DNA of 64,000 nucleotides from Aestuariivivens sediminis (GTDB lineage Bacteria; Bacteroidota; Bacteroidia; Flavobacteriales; Flavobacteriaceae), in the NCBI RefSeq assembly GCF_022662105.1, contig NZ_JAKMCP010000002.1, forward strand, positions 744,001 to 808,000. The letters run 5' to 3'. The notes under the pieces are model-generated. The model was given only the letters and a program-made list of their open reading frames with translations. It did no database searches and had not been told where the DNA came from. Shown here piece by piece: positions 25,723 to 36,400 of the stretch; positions within the stretch are counted from its first letter, which is position 1; every line of letters starts with the position of its first letter. The position numbers and the translations under genes are program-made.

Positions 25723-27231
25723 TCACTTGTTTTTAGAATCTATGAACTGTATATTCTTCGTGTTCCCATCAATCTTCACCTGCGTTGCGTTTTTATCCAA
25801 TACTTGACCAAACCAGTTAATGTTCTCCAAGGTGATATCGGTGACCATATGGTCTGTATCCGCACCAACAATCCATATCGGATACCAGCCTTCTTTTTTT
25901 TTACCGGTTAAGGCTATATTTTTAAAATGCACCTTGCTGATCTTTCCCGGCACTTGTCTTTTCATATATTGGTTAATAGTAGGCTTTAAACGGATTAATT
26001 CAAATGTTCGTTCACCACTCTGCTTAGGATAATCGGCATAGAGCCTTACATTTTCAACAAATACATTTTCAATAGACATCTCTTCTCCTGGTTCCAAAAG
26101 AAAGGGACTCATATTAAAATGTATAATATCTAAATCCCTTAAAGTAATGTCCCTCATAAATGATGCACGACTTTCGTGACCTAATAGAAAAACGCGGGCT
26201 CTGTCACTCCAGAGAATACAGTCTTCGACTATGATGTCTTCAATATTGTCGTTATTAGAACCCCGTTTTATACCTTTCATAGCGATGCAATCATCATCAG
26301 TACGTATAAAACAATCCCGAATATATACGCTTTGTGAATTACAAGGATTAATGCCGTCATCATTAGGGTTTTTGCTACAGACTAACTTGATATTGGTGAT
26401 CTTAACAGAATCGCAATTGTACATGGGTATGGTCCAACTCCATGCCCCCCTTAAGATAATATCTTCGATAATAACCTTGCTGGCATTTCTTAAACCAATC
26501 ATATTTCCAGGTCCCTTTCGCCATTCCCAATCGTTACCACACAATATGCCCCTGCCCATTATTTTTATGTTATCCCCGGAAGCATCCACGCCAGCTTTAA
26601 CGATAGCCCCTCCTGCAATATAGAGCGTTTGACCTGTTGAAAGCCTAATCTTTTCGGGCTTATGAAGCCCGGGTCCAAAGTATATGACGTTGGGGTCCCC
26701 TTTTTCTGGCGGATCAATCTCCAGCGGATTAGCAAAAATCAATAGGGGTTCGAGCCTGCCTGTTGGTTCAATAGACAGTTTACATGGTTTGCGTATTGTA
26801 AACGTGGCTGTGTTTCCATCTATGTCCGGTTTAATGCCACTTGATAAAGGACGCACAACCAGATGGTCCAATGGTTTATTCAATGAAGTAACTTTGATGG
26901 TGACTTCGCCTGAAAAATCAAAATAACAAAACGAGTAAGGTCCCCCAACATCTTTGGGGTTCAAAGTCCAGGCCGGACGATTTTTTATTGTGGCAATTTC
27001 CGCCAGATAAATGTCTACCGATTTACCATTAACCTCTACCTTATAATCCCTGGAACGTATTTCATTTGGTGGGGCAGGATAAATAGTTAGCCTTGTGTCT
27101 TCTTCTTTTTTCTGACATCCATTTTCTATTATCTGAGTAACAGAAGTGCTTTTAAAACTTTCCTTTTGTGCCGGTAACCCTAAAATAGATAAATAGACCA
27201 CCCCCTGAAAAACAATCTGTAATGCTTTCAT
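25723..27231 (-). CDS. GH28 polygalacturonase-family glycosidase
   Basis: A 502-residue exported right-handed beta-helix enzyme. The signal peptide ends near residue 22; an N-terminal beta domain (about 45-150) precedes the helix. GH28 acidic residues are seen in NDDGINPC and TDDDCIAMKG, and the His in LLGHES. The strict NTD and RIK motifs of classic polygalacturonases are changed, so the bond cleaved may be another uronide (rhamnogalacturonan, xylogalacturonan or an algal analogue). It stands alone between the esterase gene and a terminator. Confidence 0.87.
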   Translation of the reverse strand: MKALQIVFQGVVYLSILGLPAQKESFKSTSVTQIIENGCQKKEEDTRLTIYPAPPNEIRSRDYKVEVNGKSVDIYLAEIATIKNRPAWTLNPKDVGGPYSFCYFDFSGEVTIKVTSLNKPLDHLVVRPLSSGIKPDIDGNTATFTIRKPCKLSIEPTGRLEPLLIFANPLEIDPPEKGDPNVIYFGPGLHKPEKIRLSTGQTLYIAGGAIVKAGVDASGDNIKIMGRGILCGNDWEWRKGPGNMIGLRNASKVIIEDIILRGAWSWTIPMYNCDSVKITNIKLVCSKNPNDDGINPCNSQSVYIRDCFIRTDDDCIAMKGIKRGSNNDNIEDIIVEDCILWSDRARVFLLGHESRASFMRDITLRDLDIIHFNMSPFLLEPGEEMSIENVFVENVRLYADYPKQSGERTFELIRLKPTINQYMKRQVPGKISKVHFKNIALTGKKKEGWYPIWIVGADTDHMVTDITLENINWFGQVLDKNATQVKIDGNTKNIQFIDSKNK

Positions 27232-27542
27232 TGCTCATGTATTATGTATTCTTTCGTTCTGGCATCCCTTCCTCGATTTAGTCAATTAGGTGTTAATTCG
27301 TTTACTCCTTTAAAAAAGGGAAGCCTCATTACTTCCCTTTTTTCGGCTAACTCAAAACATTGAGATAAAAACTAAACAAACTACTAACTATAATCTTAAA
27401 AATATTTATTTCATTTTATTATTGTGACATTTATTTGTTGTCTTAGGCTTACCAACTAGGTGATGCTTTATTCTTTATAGCAATTAAAGTCTTCACCAGG
27501 ATGGTACAATATAACAATGAACGAATAGGTATGTTATCCCAA
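27232..27542. other. gap before the GH28 gene
   Basis: 311 bases holding the strong terminator at 27312-27343 and presumably the GH28 promoter between it and 27231. No gene is seen. Confidence 0.6.
27312..27343 (-). terminator. terminator closing the SusC/D operon
   Basis: AAAAAAGGGAAG, an 8-base loop, then CTTCCCTTTTTT: a perfect 12-base stem with T runs in both directions. It lies 200 bases after the last operon gene and 81 before the GH28 start. Confidence 0.85.
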
Positions 27543-28247
27543 TTATTCCACACTAAATTGAAATATCTGGGATTCTGAACTATTGTTTTGATTGTCTTTG
27601 GTAATTATTCTCCAATAATAGGTATTGCCTCCACTTACGCTTACTGAAAAATTGGAATCACTCGTCGTTGTTATCCTAGTATTGGGAGGAGTCGTCACAT
27701 CAAAATACAAGTCGAATTCCTTGATATCATTATCCACGTCTTCGGCGTTCCAATCGAGAAGCACACTCGTTGTTCCGGTACTTAACTTCGCATATAATAA
27801 AGGGGCCACCAGTTCCGCCGGAAAAGGAGCGTAGGAGGACTCTGGATCCCCCGCATTGTAAAACTTCCACGTATTACTTTGGGCCGTTTGTGTGGTCACA
27901 TTCTTAGAAATGACATACCAGGAATAGGGCGTCCCCCTCAAAAGGGTCACGCTTATTTGAGAGGTCGAGGTATTATAATTTTCAATGGATTGCGTCTTTA
28001 AATTCTTTATAAATAATTGATATGAGCTTGTGTTATTGGCATCATACCAATCAAATGTAATGGTGCTTTCTGTACTGGATACATTAGAGCCTTCGGTACA
28101 TTCTGAGTTGTTGCCGGGAAAAATGAGATTCGCTGCTCCTGGAGGTTCTTCAGTTTTTGGATCAGGATCACTGCCGCCGCTACTGCAATTAAACCCACAA
28201 ATGCAAACCATAAAACTTCCGATAATATATAGAATAGGCTTTTTCAT
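27543..28247 (-). CDS. surface lipoprotein with two FN3-like domains
   Basis: A 234-residue lipoprotein: lipid Cys21 (CGFNC), followed by SSGGSDPDPK, a sequence like the surface-export tether of Bacteroidota lipoproteins. Two fibronectin-III-like beta sandwiches follow (about 40-125 and 140-234; SSYQLFIKNL and LLDWNAEDVDNDIKEFDLYF). No catalytic motif is seen. As the last gene of the SusC/D operon, overlapping the preceding gene by 1 base, it is probably a second glycan-binding or spacer lipoprotein at the cell surface. Confidence 0.72.
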   Translation of the reverse strand: MKKPILYIIGSFMVCICGFNCSSGGSDPDPKTEEPPGAANLIFPGNNSECTEGSNVSSTESTITFDWYDANNTSSYQLFIKNLKTQSIENYNTSTSQISVTLLRGTPYSWYVISKNVTTQTAQSNTWKFYNAGDPESSYAPFPAELVAPLLYAKLSTGTTSVLLDWNAEDVDNDIKEFDLYFDVTTPPNTRITTTSDSNFSVSVSGGNTYYWRIITKDNQNNSSESQIFQFSVE

Positions 28248-30487
28248 CAGTTCTTGATCATTTTTAAACTTTTATTTTTCAATTCAGACAAAATATTTAA
28301 AATATAAACACCTTTAGAAAGCCCGGAAACATTAATGTTTAAACGGGGTGTATTGGCATTCGCACTGTATACTACATCCCCCAAAAGGGATACTATCCTC
28401 ACAGAGACCGTTTTGTAATCCCATTCACCGAAATAGATAGTTAGGTTATCCGAAACAGGATTAGGGAACAAGACCATCTCATTTCCATAAAAAATGATTT
28501 CTTCATATTCTCCCTGACAACTCTGATTGGTTTCTACGTTAAGCCTATTTTCCCCATACCTCAATTGAAGCTCAATACTTGAGGACGTAGTTTCTTTTGA
28601 TATGCCATTTAAGGATACCCGGTAAGTGTCACCCCCTGTCATATATAAAGCCACTGAACCCTTATCCGTATTCACTTTTGACAAAACGGACAGGTCTTCA
28701 GGTTGGTTAATCGTGATATTAAAACACTGTTCAAAATTGGGCTGATCTTCTATGGTAATACAAATTCTATAATCGCCCGCTGCTAAGTCCGGTTTGGTAA
28801 GGGAAGTTGTAAATGGGTCCGTACTGGTAAATCCATTACCACTAACAACAGCGGTATAGTTTAGGTTTCTTACGGCATCTATTTCTATACTTCCGTTATT
28901 TTTGTTTCTACAGGTTTCATTAATGGCTTCTATTTTAAAATTTGTAACCGGTAAAGCAAAGTTTTCTGCTATAAAAGACCATGCCTGCAACTCGTTACAC
29001 ACGTTGTAATCTGCGGTTACTACATTATCTGAGGAGGCACTCTCTCTCCCCAAAGCCTGAGTTAAACAATGTTTTGGTCGTAAAACAAAATTACCGTTAG
29101 TCAATTGCTCTACCTTCCAAATCTGACTCTCACTTGTATCATCAGCCGTTGCACTTAACACCTGGCTTCCATCTGCACAACTGGAATTCTGAACATCCAA
29201 TCTTCCGCCACAGCAGGCATGTGTAAACCTGTATTCATTATTCCCCAAATGGCTGACATCCCATCGTTGATCTTCGAAGGTATCCGGAAAAACCAAAACC
29301 CCATTAAAAGAACTGGCACCAGTGGCGGCTAAGTTTTTATTGTTAGAGGGGCTTCTAATAGCATATCTGCCGTCAGACAACAATTGACCTGTAGTTTCCA
29401 AAAGACCCTTGTTAAACGTAAGGGTTCTGTACGTCAACGTACGCCTCCCATCAGACTGAAAATTATTACCGTAATATAAGGTTACAGTTTGGCCTCCCTC
29501 AGTACTATTGGTACCGACAACAACGGGATACCATGTTTTGGAACCTTCGTCCAATAATAACTGAGGCACCTCCCAAACTTCACCGTCGTCACTGGCAGAG
29601 ATGTATAGCTTTTCATTCCAACCATGATAAATCATAATAAATTTATTGAGGTAAGTATTCCAATGTACAGATGGATTGGCCCCAGGCCTGCCGGATAGTC
29701 CATCTATCGGGGAATGAAATCCTCCTATACCGGGTTCGGAAAAGGCCCCGTTGTACCATTTCATCCAGGTTCCAGGGGCACCTGCAGGATCCTCAGAAAT
29801 TGCCATACTCAGATTGACACTGCCAAATACTGGCGTGAAGTAACAATAGTATCTATTTTTCAAGTGATTATAGATAACACAGCCATCCCCTAAGCCTGAC
29901 CACGCGGGGGCTTCCGGTTTATCATAGAAATGCTTCAGAATCAACTCCGGTGTCCCCCATGTTACGCCATTATCATTGGAATAGGCCACGCCAATGGATT
30001 TGTATGCTATGCCCCCATTGGTATTACGAGGATACCAATGGGACTCCGCATGAAAAAATCCTGCAAGCCTACCATCGGCCAACTTCCTAACACCAATAAA
30101 CCACATGCCTCCATCGTTAAATCCGTTCGAGGTCCCGTTATTAGGTTCCCGTCCGCCAAAAACAGCACTGGCAGGGTCTAATTGCCCTACATGATTTTGT
30201 AATAGGGGCGAATTTGAAACACTGCGGTAATTTTCGAACATAGCCCAGAATGCATAATAATTGGAGTCAATCTCCAGGACACTAATACCTCCATCCGGAA
30301 AATACCCGCTTATAGCACCAGGGAACATAGATTGACTTATGGTTAATGGGTTATCATCGAGTGTAAAGGACCAACATTGACCAATAGATTGGTTTGAAAA
30401 CAAGACCATCAAAGGCACGAGCAATATGCCCAGGAAGCACTTTAATTTTGATTTATTTTGAAAAGTTGATATCATCATGTTGTACAT
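28247..30487 (-). CDS. T9SS-secreted propeller protein with ricin-type lectin
   Basis: A 746-residue secreted protein in four parts: signal peptide (1-37, ending SIGQ); a five-bladed-like propeller with Asp-box motifs (about 45-380; YSNDNGVTWG, SASDDGEVW); a ricin-B-like lectin (about 385-525; LRPKHCLTQALG, QSSQxW-type strands); an SprB-like repeat (about 530-620); and a type A T9SS C-terminal domain (about 660-746; FPNPVSDNLTIYF, SKGVYILNI). It is thus exported by type IX secretion, probably cell-attached. The propeller resembles GH43/sialidase-like folds but I cannot name an activity. It is fifth in the SusC/D operon. Confidence 0.8.
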   Translation of the reverse strand: MYNMMISTFQNKSKLKCFLGILLVPLMVLFSNQSIGQCWSFTLDDNPLTISQSMFPGAISGYFPDGGISVLEIDSNYYAFWAMFENYRSVSNSPLLQNHVGQLDPASAVFGGREPNNGTSNGFNDGGMWFIGVRKLADGRLAGFFHAESHWYPRNTNGGIAYKSIGVAYSNDNGVTWGTPELILKHFYDKPEAPAWSGLGDGCVIYNHLKNRYYCYFTPVFGSVNLSMAISEDPAGAPGTWMKWYNGAFSEPGIGGFHSPIDGLSGRPGANPSVHWNTYLNKFIMIYHGWNEKLYISASDDGEVWEVPQLLLDEGSKTWYPVVVGTNSTEGGQTVTLYYGNNFQSDGRRTLTYRTLTFNKGLLETTGQLLSDGRYAIRSPSNNKNLAATGASSFNGVLVFPDTFEDQRWDVSHLGNNEYRFTHACCGGRLDVQNSSCADGSQVLSATADDTSESQIWKVEQLTNGNFVLRPKHCLTQALGRESASSDNVVTADYNVCNELQAWSFIAENFALPVTNFKIEAINETCRNKNNGSIEIDAVRNLNYTAVVSGNGFTSTDPFTTSLTKPDLAAGDYRICITIEDQPNFEQCFNITINQPEDLSVLSKVNTDKGSVALYMTGGDTYRVSLNGISKETTSSSIELQLRYGENRLNVETNQSCQGEYEEIIFYGNEMVLFPNPVSDNLTIYFGEWDYKTVSVRIVSLLGDVVYSANANTPRLNINVSGLSKGVYILNILSELKNKSLKMIKN

Positions 30488-30622
30488 CTATAGGTTAACC
30501 CTATTTTAATAATAAATTCGAAACAGAAATTACACATAAAGGGGCTAAAAGATTTATGTGAGTTATTCCTAATTAGAAACTACTTCATGGGACATCTCCT
30601 AAAATATTAGTGATCATCCTCA

Positions 30623-31822
30623 TTAAGGGGTTAAATTTACTTTCCCTTTATCCATTCCGGTCAATCTTATCATTTTTGCACCATGGGAAGGGATTACTGC
30701 ATTAAATCCATATTTGAAGTACCCTAAATTCTTGTGTTTCCATAAGTCCCTGACCATGTAACTGGACGTTGCCAGTTCAGGAGCTATCATTTCCCATTGT
30801 ACAGCCACTTGCTGACTACCTGAGGCACGGTTAAATAATATGATGCAATAATCGCCATTGTATAAATTTTTGCACCAAACCTCGGTATCACCACTATCAA
30901 AGATTTTATATCCTTGTTTGCCAAGCCTGTCCTGGTTTACGGCGATAACTTCCTTATTGGTAAGAATTTCAATGGTTCTAGCATCCATATTTCTCAAATC
31001 GTTACCCGCAATGAGCGGGGCATTTAAAAGAGCCCAAAAGCTAAAATGAGCTTGATATTCTGTATTGGTTTGTCTTCCATTACCCACTTCCAACATATCA
31101 GGGTCATTCCAATGGCCCGGTCCGGAATAGCGTTCAAGACCAACTTGTTTGTCCAATATAATACTCCACCCTAGGAAGTTGCCCTCTATTTCACCATCGT
31201 ACCAGTCTCTAATATCATAAGTCGTGCGCCATAAATGGCCAACAGTGGCAGCCCAGGTCCATGGCTTGCTCAATCCCCATTCACATATACTAAATACCAT
31301 GGGACGCCCTGCTTCCCTGATGGCTTCACTCATAGTGGTATACGCCGATATGGGTTCAATACCATCAGTAAAACACCAATCATATTTTAGGTAATCAACC
31401 CCCCAATCGGCATACGTTTTGGCATCTATAAGTTCCTTGCCGTGGCTTCCCGGACGTTCCTGGCATGTTTTGGTGCCTGCACAGGAGTAAATTCCAAATT
31501 TTAGTCCCTTACCATGTACATAGTCTACAAGTGCTTTAATGCCTGATGGAAAACGTTCGGGATCAGCTACGATTTTTCCATTTGGGTCCCTTTCAATTTG
31601 CCAGCAATCATCAATTACAATGTATTGGTATCCAACCGCCTTCATACCCGATGACACCATCGCATCTGCAGTCTCTTTTATTAGCTGTTCACTAACATTA
31701 CAATTGAATTTATTCCAACTGTTCCAGCCCATGGGCGGGGTTTGTGCGAGATCTTCAAACTTTTGGGCATATATAAAACTTATACACACAGTGAAAACCA
31801 GTGTAAAAACATATTTAATCAT
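30623..31822 (-). CDS. alpha-galactosidase, GH27
   Basis: Removes terminal alpha-D-galactose. A signal peptide (1-19) is followed by the GH27 barrel starting TPPMGWNSWNKF; nucleophile Asp148 in YLKYDWC and acid/base Asp203 in WRTTYDIRD. A C-terminal beta domain ends the protein at 399 residues, normal for bacterial GH27. It follows susD by 25 bases in the operon, so galactose side chains are probably part of the target glycan. Confidence 0.94.
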   Translation of the reverse strand: MIKYVFTLVFTVCISFIYAQKFEDLAQTPPMGWNSWNKFNCNVSEQLIKETADAMVSSGMKAVGYQYIVIDDCWQIERDPNGKIVADPERFPSGIKALVDYVHGKGLKFGIYSCAGTKTCQERPGSHGKELIDAKTYADWGVDYLKYDWCFTDGIEPISAYTTMSEAIREAGRPMVFSICEWGLSKPWTWAATVGHLWRTTYDIRDWYDGEIEGNFLGWSIILDKQVGLERYSGPGHWNDPDMLEVGNGRQTNTEYQAHFSFWALLNAPLIAGNDLRNMDARTIEILTNKEVIAVNQDRLGKQGYKIFDSGDTEVWCKNLYNGDYCIILFNRASGSQQVAVQWEMIAPELATSSYMVRDLWKHKNLGYFKYGFNAVIPSHGAKMIRLTGMDKGKVNLTP

Positions 31823-31847
31823 CCGTTTTGTTTATATCAATAATTTA

Positions 31848-33395
31848 TTAATAGCCTTCATTTTGGGTTAGTACACCGTCACTTATTTGTATTTGCGATT
31901 GTGGAATCGGGAAAAGCACATGATGTGGCTGTATATTATTTGCCGCAGGAGATCGGTCTAAAGATTCCGGTGAATTTATACTTTTCACAGCATCAATCAA
32001 TTTGCCAAATCTTACCAAGTCATGCCATCTGTGTCCTTCATAACAAAGCTCAAATTTTCTTTCGTCTAAAATGGCATTTTGAAAAGCATCAAATGATAAA
32101 CCATTGGGCAGATCGGCCATGGCACTTGGCATATTCATGTCTACGCCAAACCCTCTACGTCTTATCATATTAATAGCTTCATAGGCCTCTGCGTTCGGTC
32201 CGCCATTGCTTCTGTTTATTGCTTCTGCATAGGTTAATAGGATATCCGCATAACGTGTTAAAGGGAAATCGAAAGAGCTTTGCCATTCGAACCAACCTGT
32301 TCCTCCAGGCCTATCTTCCGGATTGGGCGCATGCCGCCATTTAAAGGCATATTTATTGCCATCATTAGTAGGGGTTGTGTTACCATCGGCATCAATAATC
32401 CGGTAGTCTACAACATTATAGTCCCTTCTTAAATCGTTCGGATTGTAGGACTCGTAATGTTCGTTGAAGGTTCTAAATATGTTATAGGTACGGGCAAACG
32501 CCCAGTTTCCCGGAATACCATCCCAAGTACCCACTTGACCCCCTTCACAATTGCCACAAAAGGTAAATTGCACACTAAAAATATATTCACTGGCATATTC
32601 ATTCTCCAATTTAAATACGTCTTCATAATTTGGCAATAAGGCATACAGGCCACTATCTATGACCTCTTTGGCTTTTTGGGCTGCTAAAGCTGCTGCACTT
32701 TGATCCTGAAGTGGGAATCCTGACATTTGAAGATATGCCTTAGCGAGGAAGGCTGTAGCAGCATATCGTTCGGCTCTTCCATTTTCATTACTAATAGGCA
32801 GTAGTTGCTCTGCAGCATTAAGGTCTTCTATGATCTGGGCATATACTTCCGCAACCGTTGCCCTTTCAAAATTAACTTGTGAAATGTCTGTTACCTCCTC
32901 TGTAACCAAGGGAACACCACCATAATATCTTACCAACTGAAAATAATAGAAGGCCCTTAAAAAACGGGCTTCTCCTTCGATTCGGTCTCTTTCAGATTGA
33001 GAAATGTCTATATCGCCTGCACGGTCTAATCTTGTAATAACCGTATTGGCTCGGGAGATCCCTTTGTATTGAAATGCCCAGACCCTATCCGGTACCTGTG
33101 ATACGGAGGTAAAGGTATAATTAGACAGTTCAACCCCATATTGTGCAAACGATCCTACAATGTAACCTTCGTCGGTTCCTGCACGTCCCATACAAAGCAA
33201 ACCCCTGAAATAAGTGCCAAAACCAGAATCGTCCTGATGGTTACCTAATATATCGTAGGCCCCTGTAAGGGCAAGATCAAAATCGACTTGAGATTGAAAG
33301 AAATTAGAAGTGGAAATATTATTTTTTATTTCAACATCAAGTGCAGAATCACAAGAAAATATCATGAGAACTGCAATAAATAAAGCTTTTTTCAT
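31848..33395 (-). CDS. SusD/RagB-family glycan-binding lipoprotein
   Basis: A 515-residue outer-surface lipoprotein that caps the SusC pore and binds oligosaccharide. Lipid Cys15 (MIFSCDS). The N-terminal SusD domain with tetratricopeptide helices shows RIEGEARFLRAFYYFQLVRYYGG, abbreviated here to its start RIEGEARFLRA; the C-terminal RagB part ends with ILDERKFELCYEGHRWHDLVR-like helix and LFPIPQSQIQI. It lies 19 bases after susC on the same strand. Confidence 0.95.
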   Translation of the reverse strand: MKKALFIAVLMIFSCDSALDVEIKNNISTSNFFQSQVDFDLALTGAYDILGNHQDDSGFGTYFRGLLCMGRAGTDEGYIVGSFAQYGVELSNYTFTSVSQVPDRVWAFQYKGISRANTVITRLDRAGDIDISQSERDRIEGEARFLRAFYYFQLVRYYGGVPLVTEEVTDISQVNFERATVAEVYAQIIEDLNAAEQLLPISNENGRAERYAATAFLAKAYLQMSGFPLQDQSAAALAAQKAKEVIDSGLYALLPNYEDVFKLENEYASEYIFSVQFTFCGNCEGGQVGTWDGIPGNWAFARTYNIFRTFNEHYESYNPNDLRRDYNVVDYRIIDADGNTTPTNDGNKYAFKWRHAPNPEDRPGGTGWFEWQSSFDFPLTRYADILLTYAEAINRSNGGPNAEAYEAINMIRRRGFGVDMNMPSAMADLPNGLSFDAFQNAILDERKFELCYEGHRWHDLVRFGKLIDAVKSINSPESLDRSPAANNIQPHHVLFPIPQSQIQISDGVLTQNEGY

Positions 33396-33414
33396 TTTTT
33401 AGAATTTTTTTAAT

Positions 33415-36400
33415 TTAAAAATCAAGGTTTAAACCAAAGGTTATGGTTCGAGATCTTGGGAATGCACCATAATCAAATCCACTGGAAAGCACAGAGCTTC
33501 TACTACCATCCCCCTGGTTGGTACTTACCTCCGGATCGTACCCTGTATATTTCGTAAATACTTTTAAATTATCTGCCGAAACATAACATCTCAAACTATT
33601 CAAACCTAACTTATCGGTAATGGAAGCTGGAAAATTGTACCCCAATTTAATGTTCCTAATTCTTAAAAAGGAGGCGTCCTCTACAAATGTTGAAGCAGCC
33701 ACCAAAGAATTAAACCTCGCATATTGCGTGCTTGTAGGGTTTTCTGGAGTCCATCGATCAAGGTACTTAGTAGATTGGTTGCTACCCCCTCCGATGAATC
33801 GCTCCGTTCTTGTTCTGGTGGCATGAAATACATCATTACCAATGGAGTATTGGAGAATAACACTTAAATCTATGCCCTTATAACTAAAGGTATTGGTAAG
33901 CCCTCCATAATAATCCGGTAGCGTGTTTCCAATAACCACTCTATCATCGGCATTAACAATGCCATCTCCATTGACATCCCTGAATTTTATATCGCCGGGT
34001 TGTTCTCCAACACCGCGCCCCGGAACCAATAGATCCCCGGAAGAATCGAAGTCTCCAGGTTGATAAAGTCCCTCCTGGATGTAACCAAATAAGGCTCCTA
34101 TTTCACCACCTTCTTCCAGGATTACTTCATCTTTAATAACATTATCAAAATTAGGATCTACATAAATAGGTTGTCCTCCTTGACCCAAGTCATTGATTTC
34201 GCTAGTCCCATAAGTGATGTTGAAATTGGTTCTCCATTCAAAGTTTGGTGTCTTAACATTAATGGTACTAAGTGAAAATTCTATTCCAGAATTTTGTAAT
34301 TCTCCAATATTTTGGAAAGCAAAATCAAACCCGGTTACATTGGGGATGGGTGTTTGAAGTATTAAATCTTTTGTTTTCTTGATATAATAATCGGCCGTAA
34401 GGGAGATCCTGTTATCGAACAAGCTCAAATCAATTCCGGCATTGATTTGCTGAGTCGTTTCCCATGATAAATCTTCATTAGCCAAATTAGCCGGTGATTG
34501 TCCGGGAACCTCACTATCATTAAAATTATAATTGGTATTTCGTAATTGGGAAAATGCCCCCAGTGTGGATACATTGGCATTACCAGTTTCACCTATACTT
34601 GCCCGTAACTTGAACAATGAAATATCTTTGATCTTTTTCATAAAATCTTCTTCAGCCAAATTATAGGCAATGGCTCCAGAGTAAAAATTACCCCACTTAT
34701 CGGTTTTAAAACGCGAGGTTCCATCTCGTCTTCCACTTACGGTTAAAATCAGTTTATCCTTAAAGGTATAGTTTGCACGCAATAAGAATCCTATTAATTT
34801 TAAATCCGTAACATTGGAGATGTTTCTGAATTCGGCCGCAGAGGCAAGCTGGTTATATCCCAAAAGCTCATTGGCAAAAGTTACATTTTCTGTTCTTAAA
34901 AATTCAAAGTGGCTGTCCTGTATGGTTGCTCCGGCCACTAAATCCAGTTTATGGTCCTCTCCGAATTGATTTTTGTATGTGAAGATATTTTCATTGATCC
35001 AGCTCCTGTTAAGAAATGAGGCTACAATCGCCCTGCCGAATACCAGAAATCCCGACGGTGTGTTCTTGGGATAATACTGTTGATCCTTGCCATTAAACAT
35101 GTCGACACCACCACTTACCCTTAAATTTAGTTTTTTGGTAATATCCCATTCTAAATAGCCATTGGCGATAAATCTGCTTAAGTTCTTATTTAATTGTGTG
35201 TTCTTGGCAAGATTTTCAGGATCCCCTAAATAATTATTCGTAAAATCATCCAGTAAAACCTGTTGAACCCCTGCCCTTCTAAAATAGGCTTGCGTATCCT
35301 CATCCAAGCGAAGTGGCGAGGCTATAAACGCACCCATAACCGCACCATATGCAGTACCTTCCCTACCATCGGTAGGCACCCCATTATTTGCAATATAGTT
35401 ATAACTCAGGGAAGCTCCTACTTTTACATTTTCACGCAGTTTTTGATCCAAACTGAGTTTGAGGTCATACTTTTCAAAATCAGTTTCAATGATAATCGAT
35501 TCATCATCAAGATAAGAACCAGAGAGCAAGTATCTTGTCATATCATTACCTCCCTGAACCGATATGGAATGGCTTTGGACAATCCCTGTTTTATAGATTT
35601 CGTCCTGCCAATTTCTAGACCTCATATTCTCATCAAATTCATAGGGCGTATTATCTTCCAAGTTGGTGTAAAGCTGATTAGTGGGATTTTGTTCTTGTTG
35701 ATATTGAATATACTGGGAAAGATTCATGACATCGTAGGATCCCTGAACATCACGAACACCATAATAAGAACTGTAGTTTACCTTTGGCGCACCGATTTTC
35801 CCTTTTTTAGTTGTTATCAAGATAACCCCGTTGGCTCCTCTGTTCCCATAGATGGCGGTTGCAGAAGCATCCTTTAAAACTTCAACCGACGCAATATCGT
35901 TAGGGTTAATAAATGAGAAGGCGCTGATTTGTCCGCTAAACTGTTCCAGGCCACCACCACCACTGGTATTAACTTCAAATATTGGAAAACCATCAATAAC
36001 GATAAGTGGTTGCGTATTACCTGTAAGAGATGAAATACCTCTAATATTGATATTGGCTGCTGCTCCCGGTTGCCCACTGCTACTTTGAATTAAAAGTCCT
36101 GTTGCATTCCCTTGCAAGGCATCTTCAATCGTAGTAATGGGGCGTTCTTCAAAAGTTTCGGGCTTGATGGAGGCCACCGATCCGGATAAATCCTTTCGGG
36201 TAGATGTTCCATAACCTATTACAACAATCTCATTTAAGGTGTCATTCCCTGGTAAAAGCTGAACATTTATAGTCGTGTTATTTCCAACGGTAATTGTGGA
36301 TTCCTGGAATCCTAAATATGAAAACACGAGCACATCACCTACGCTGGCTTTGATCGTGTATCCACCATCAAAATCAGTTACTGTCCCTTTATTCGTTCCT

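Noticed and set aside
35263-35877. 204-codon antisense frame within the SusC gene
   Set aside because: Shadow of the SusC barrel region; no start context or family match.
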